Made by a program: the position numbers and the translations under genes. DNA of 64,000 nucleotides from positions 1 to 64,000 of the forward strand of contig NZ_MIES01000005.1 in assembly GCF_003054965.1 (NCBI RefSeq), given 5' to 3'. Positions 62,475 to 64,000 of the stretch are shown here, piece after piece (position 1 is the stretch's first letter; every line of letters begins with the position of its first letter). Under the pieces are notes generated by a model. The model saw only the letters and a list, made by a program, of their open reading frames with translations, was not told the origin of the DNA and did no database searches. The DNA is from Saccharospirillum sp. MSK14-1. Its GTDB lineage: Bacteria > Pseudomonadota > Gammaproteobacteria > Pseudomonadales > Natronospirillaceae.

Positions 62475-63633
62475 GTGCTCCGGCATTCGACACGGCGCTA
62501 TCCTGATCGGGCTGGGATTCTTTCTCAGCGCCTGCTCAGACCCCGACCCGGAGGCGATCGAGCTGGAGTCTTTGTTGCCATCAGAAGCCGCCCAGGACGA
62601 GACCGTCGACAGCGGACCGCGCTTTGCAGCCGCAGCCGACCTCGTGCGCTCGACGGCGCAACGCCAGGGTGCGTCGCTGATGCAAGCCTGCTCCGATCTT
62701 GAGGCAGGCGTCACCGATTTTCTCGCCGAGCCCAACAGCGCCAATCGCGATCTGGCGCGCGCCGCCTGGCATCATTGCTATGAACAATGGAATCGTTTCC
62801 GTCCGTTTAATCAGCGCGCGTTCACCGTGACTGAGCAAGCGCAATTCCGCCGCACTGAAAGCCTGATCAATATCCGGCCTTTCCAACCCGGTTATATCGA
62901 TGGCCTGCCCGACTACCCGTACAGCGGACTCGTGCATGAAAGTGGCTTGGACCTGACCCTGGAAAACCTCGTCGATCAGCATCAAATGATGGATGCCGAA
63001 TCGCCGTCTCTGGGATTTCCAGTGGTGGAAACATTTCTCTGGCGCGAACCGCTCACCGAATCCTGGTTACCGGTCGCTAACAACGATGCCGCCGTGGTTG
63101 AACGCCGCCATCGCTATCTGCGTCTGGCGACCGAACACCTGCTGACGCAACTGCAAAGCGCGGCCAACCGCTGGCAGGGCGAAACCGGCTTTGATGTGCT
63201 CACCGAAGAAGGTCAATTGCGGTTGATCTGGCAAAGTCTGCAACGCCTGGCTCAGGTTGAGCTGCTCAGTTACAGCTTTGCCGACGGCACTTTGGACGAA
63301 AGCAGCTGGCATCACCTCAGCGCCGAAGCTGGCCAGGGCCGCCGTCATTTGCTGGCGCGTTTGGATGGGATTCAAGCGTTGATGCAAGCGAACGAGGAAG
63401 ACGCTGGCTCCCTGGCTTCCTGGCTCGACCGTGCCGATACCGACATAACCAGCGACCTGGTCAATGAGCACTTGGCCAATGCACGAACGGCGATATCCGC
63501 CCTGCCAGAAGACTATACCTTTGGCGAGATCGACCCGGACACGTGGCAGAGTACCCGTCAGGCAGTGGCTCAAGTCGCAGTCGACTTCAACACGCTGTCA
63601 CGCCAATTGGGTTTGGATTTATTTACCGAGTAA
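62461..63633 (+). CDS. Imelysin (M75)-family lipoprotein with altered motif
   Basis: 390-residue exported lipoprotein; the signal ends in LSAC, so it should be membrane-anchored. The body is an all-helical imelysin-like domain (ANRDLARAAWHHCYEQWNRFRPF near 95; LTLENLVDQHQMMDAESPSLGFPVVETFLWREPL). Imelysins have GxHxxE; here it reads GFPVVE, with proline in place of histidine and the glutamate kept, so metal binding is likely changed. Family members relate to iron uptake. ATG at 62461 overlaps the HAD gene by 14 bases. Confidence 0.82.
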   Translation: MPNFKCSGIRHGAILIGLGFFLSACSDPDPEAIELESLLPSEAAQDETVDSGPRFAAAADLVRSTAQRQGASLMQACSDLEAGVTDFLAEPNSANRDLARAAWHHCYEQWNRFRPFNQRAFTVTEQAQFRRTESLINIRPFQPGYIDGLPDYPYSGLVHESGLDLTLENLVDQHQMMDAESPSLGFPVVETFLWREPLTESWLPVANNDAAVVERRHRYLRLATEHLLTQLQSAANRWQGETGFDVLTEEGQLRLIWQSLQRLAQVELLSYSFADGTLDESSWHHLSAEAGQGRRHLLARLDGIQALMQANEEDAGSLASWLDRADTDITSDLVNEHLANARTAISALPEDYTFGEIDPDTWQSTRQAVAQVAVDFNTLSRQLGLDLFTE

Positions 63634-63638
63634 ACCCG

Positions 63639-64000
63639 TTACTTTGGGTTAAGCAACGTCGGCAATAAATCAGGATCGGACACGGCGACAAACTCGGGGT
63701 TGAGCGTATTGGCTTTGCCATACTCCAACGCCGAGCCATCCCACTGCACCAAGGCGCCACCCGCTGCTTCCAAAATGGCTTGTGGCGCTGCGGTATCCCA
63801 TTCACTGGTCGGTCCCAGGCGCGGATATAAGTCAGCCAGACCCTCGGCCAGATGCATAAATTTCAACGCCGATCCCAACGACTGAGTTTCCACCTGATAC
63901 CCCGCCGCTTCCAATCGTGGCCGCCACTGTCCTCGCCAGTCGGTACGACGACTGCCGAGCACCCGCACCGCCTCCCCCGAACGACCGGCCCGCAATGGCT
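63639..64000 (-). CDS. cysQ: 3'(2'),5'-bisphosphate nucleotidase CysQ, partial (3' end only)
   Basis: Open at the right edge: about 120 C-terminal residues are present. LADLYPRLGPTSEWDTAAPQAILEAAGG is diagnostic for CysQ, with the aspartate of WDTAA a metal ligand of the inositol-phosphatase fold; it ends LALN-type DPDLLPTLLNPK. CysQ removes 3'-phosphate from PAP/PAPS in sulfur assimilation and salt tolerance. Convergent with the imelysin gene. Confidence 0.88.
   Translation of the reverse strand, partial: PLRAGRSGEAVRVLGSRRTDWRGQWRPRLEAAGYQVETQSLGSALKFMHLAEGLADLYPRLGPTSEWDTAAPQAILEAAGGALVQWDGSALEYGKANTLNPEFVAVSDPDLLPTLLNPK

Overview
The window is chromosomal DNA of a gammaproteobacterium. 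It is gene-dense, moderately GC-rich, and has no phage, insertion sequence or CRISPR. The left end (rRNA-type promoter, tyrS, M23 peptidase, DsrE-like, erpA, bactofilin, DUF6776-type gene) and the right end (ptsP, rppH, HAD phosphatase) match gene orders I know from Pseudomonas. Other features (IlvA with two ACT-like domains, a CpxRA pair with a GTAAA-N6-GTAAA box, a GbsR-type regulator) suggest a marine Oceanospirillales-like organism. The family-level placement is inference. No gene-free stretch exceeds 300 bases except 14868-15214, which holds a stable-RNA promoter and two tRNA genes.

Layout. 1-5057: leftward housekeeping block (tyrS; erpA, bactofilin and a coiled-coil membrane protein) with a rightward M23 peptidase; a strong promoter at 114-143 fires off the left edge, probably into a 16S rRNA gene. 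5244-8913: ClC channel, hemJ, hemL. 9127-14867: GbsR-type regulator followed by a complete peptide/nickel-type ABC importer with a Tat-exported binding protein. 14989-15197: two identical tRNA-Leu(CAG) genes. 15215-19586: smrA, cpxRA, ypeA, an AraC-type regulator. 19510-24191 (leftward): TolC, HlyD and two ABC-2 permeases with no ATPase beside them. 24331-32625 (rightward): an acetyltransferase and YbaK, then seven tightly coupled genes (ketoacyl synthase III, SDR, MBL hydrolase, adenylate-forming enzyme, ATP-grasp, GNAT-like, Rieske oxygenase) that look like an uncharacterised biosynthetic operon. 32769-38912: DUF2147 protein, membrane protein, rpiA, ilvA, an orphan gene between short repeats, typA. 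39030-47399: hybrid histidine kinase and a six-gene MoxR/DUF58/DUF4381/BatA/BatB/BatD operon. 47463-58706: assorted small units (redoxin, membrane protein, MetE-like protein, NIPSNAP and ABM proteins with a divergent ArsR-type regulator, VOC protein, CaCA exchanger, DUF3833 lipoprotein, UvrD-like helicase, orphan CheW, CHASE-GGDEF protein). 58795-64000: ptsP, rppH, HAD phosphatase, imelysin-family lipoprotein and the 3' part of cysQ.

The most interesting region is 19510-32625: a possible lipid- or amino-acid-derived metabolite operon, divergent from a TolC/HlyD/ABC-2 export cassette that could carry its product. Function is inferred from domain content only. No database search was possible; starts were chosen from start codon, Shine-Dalgarno match, overlap with the preceding gene and known family N-termini.
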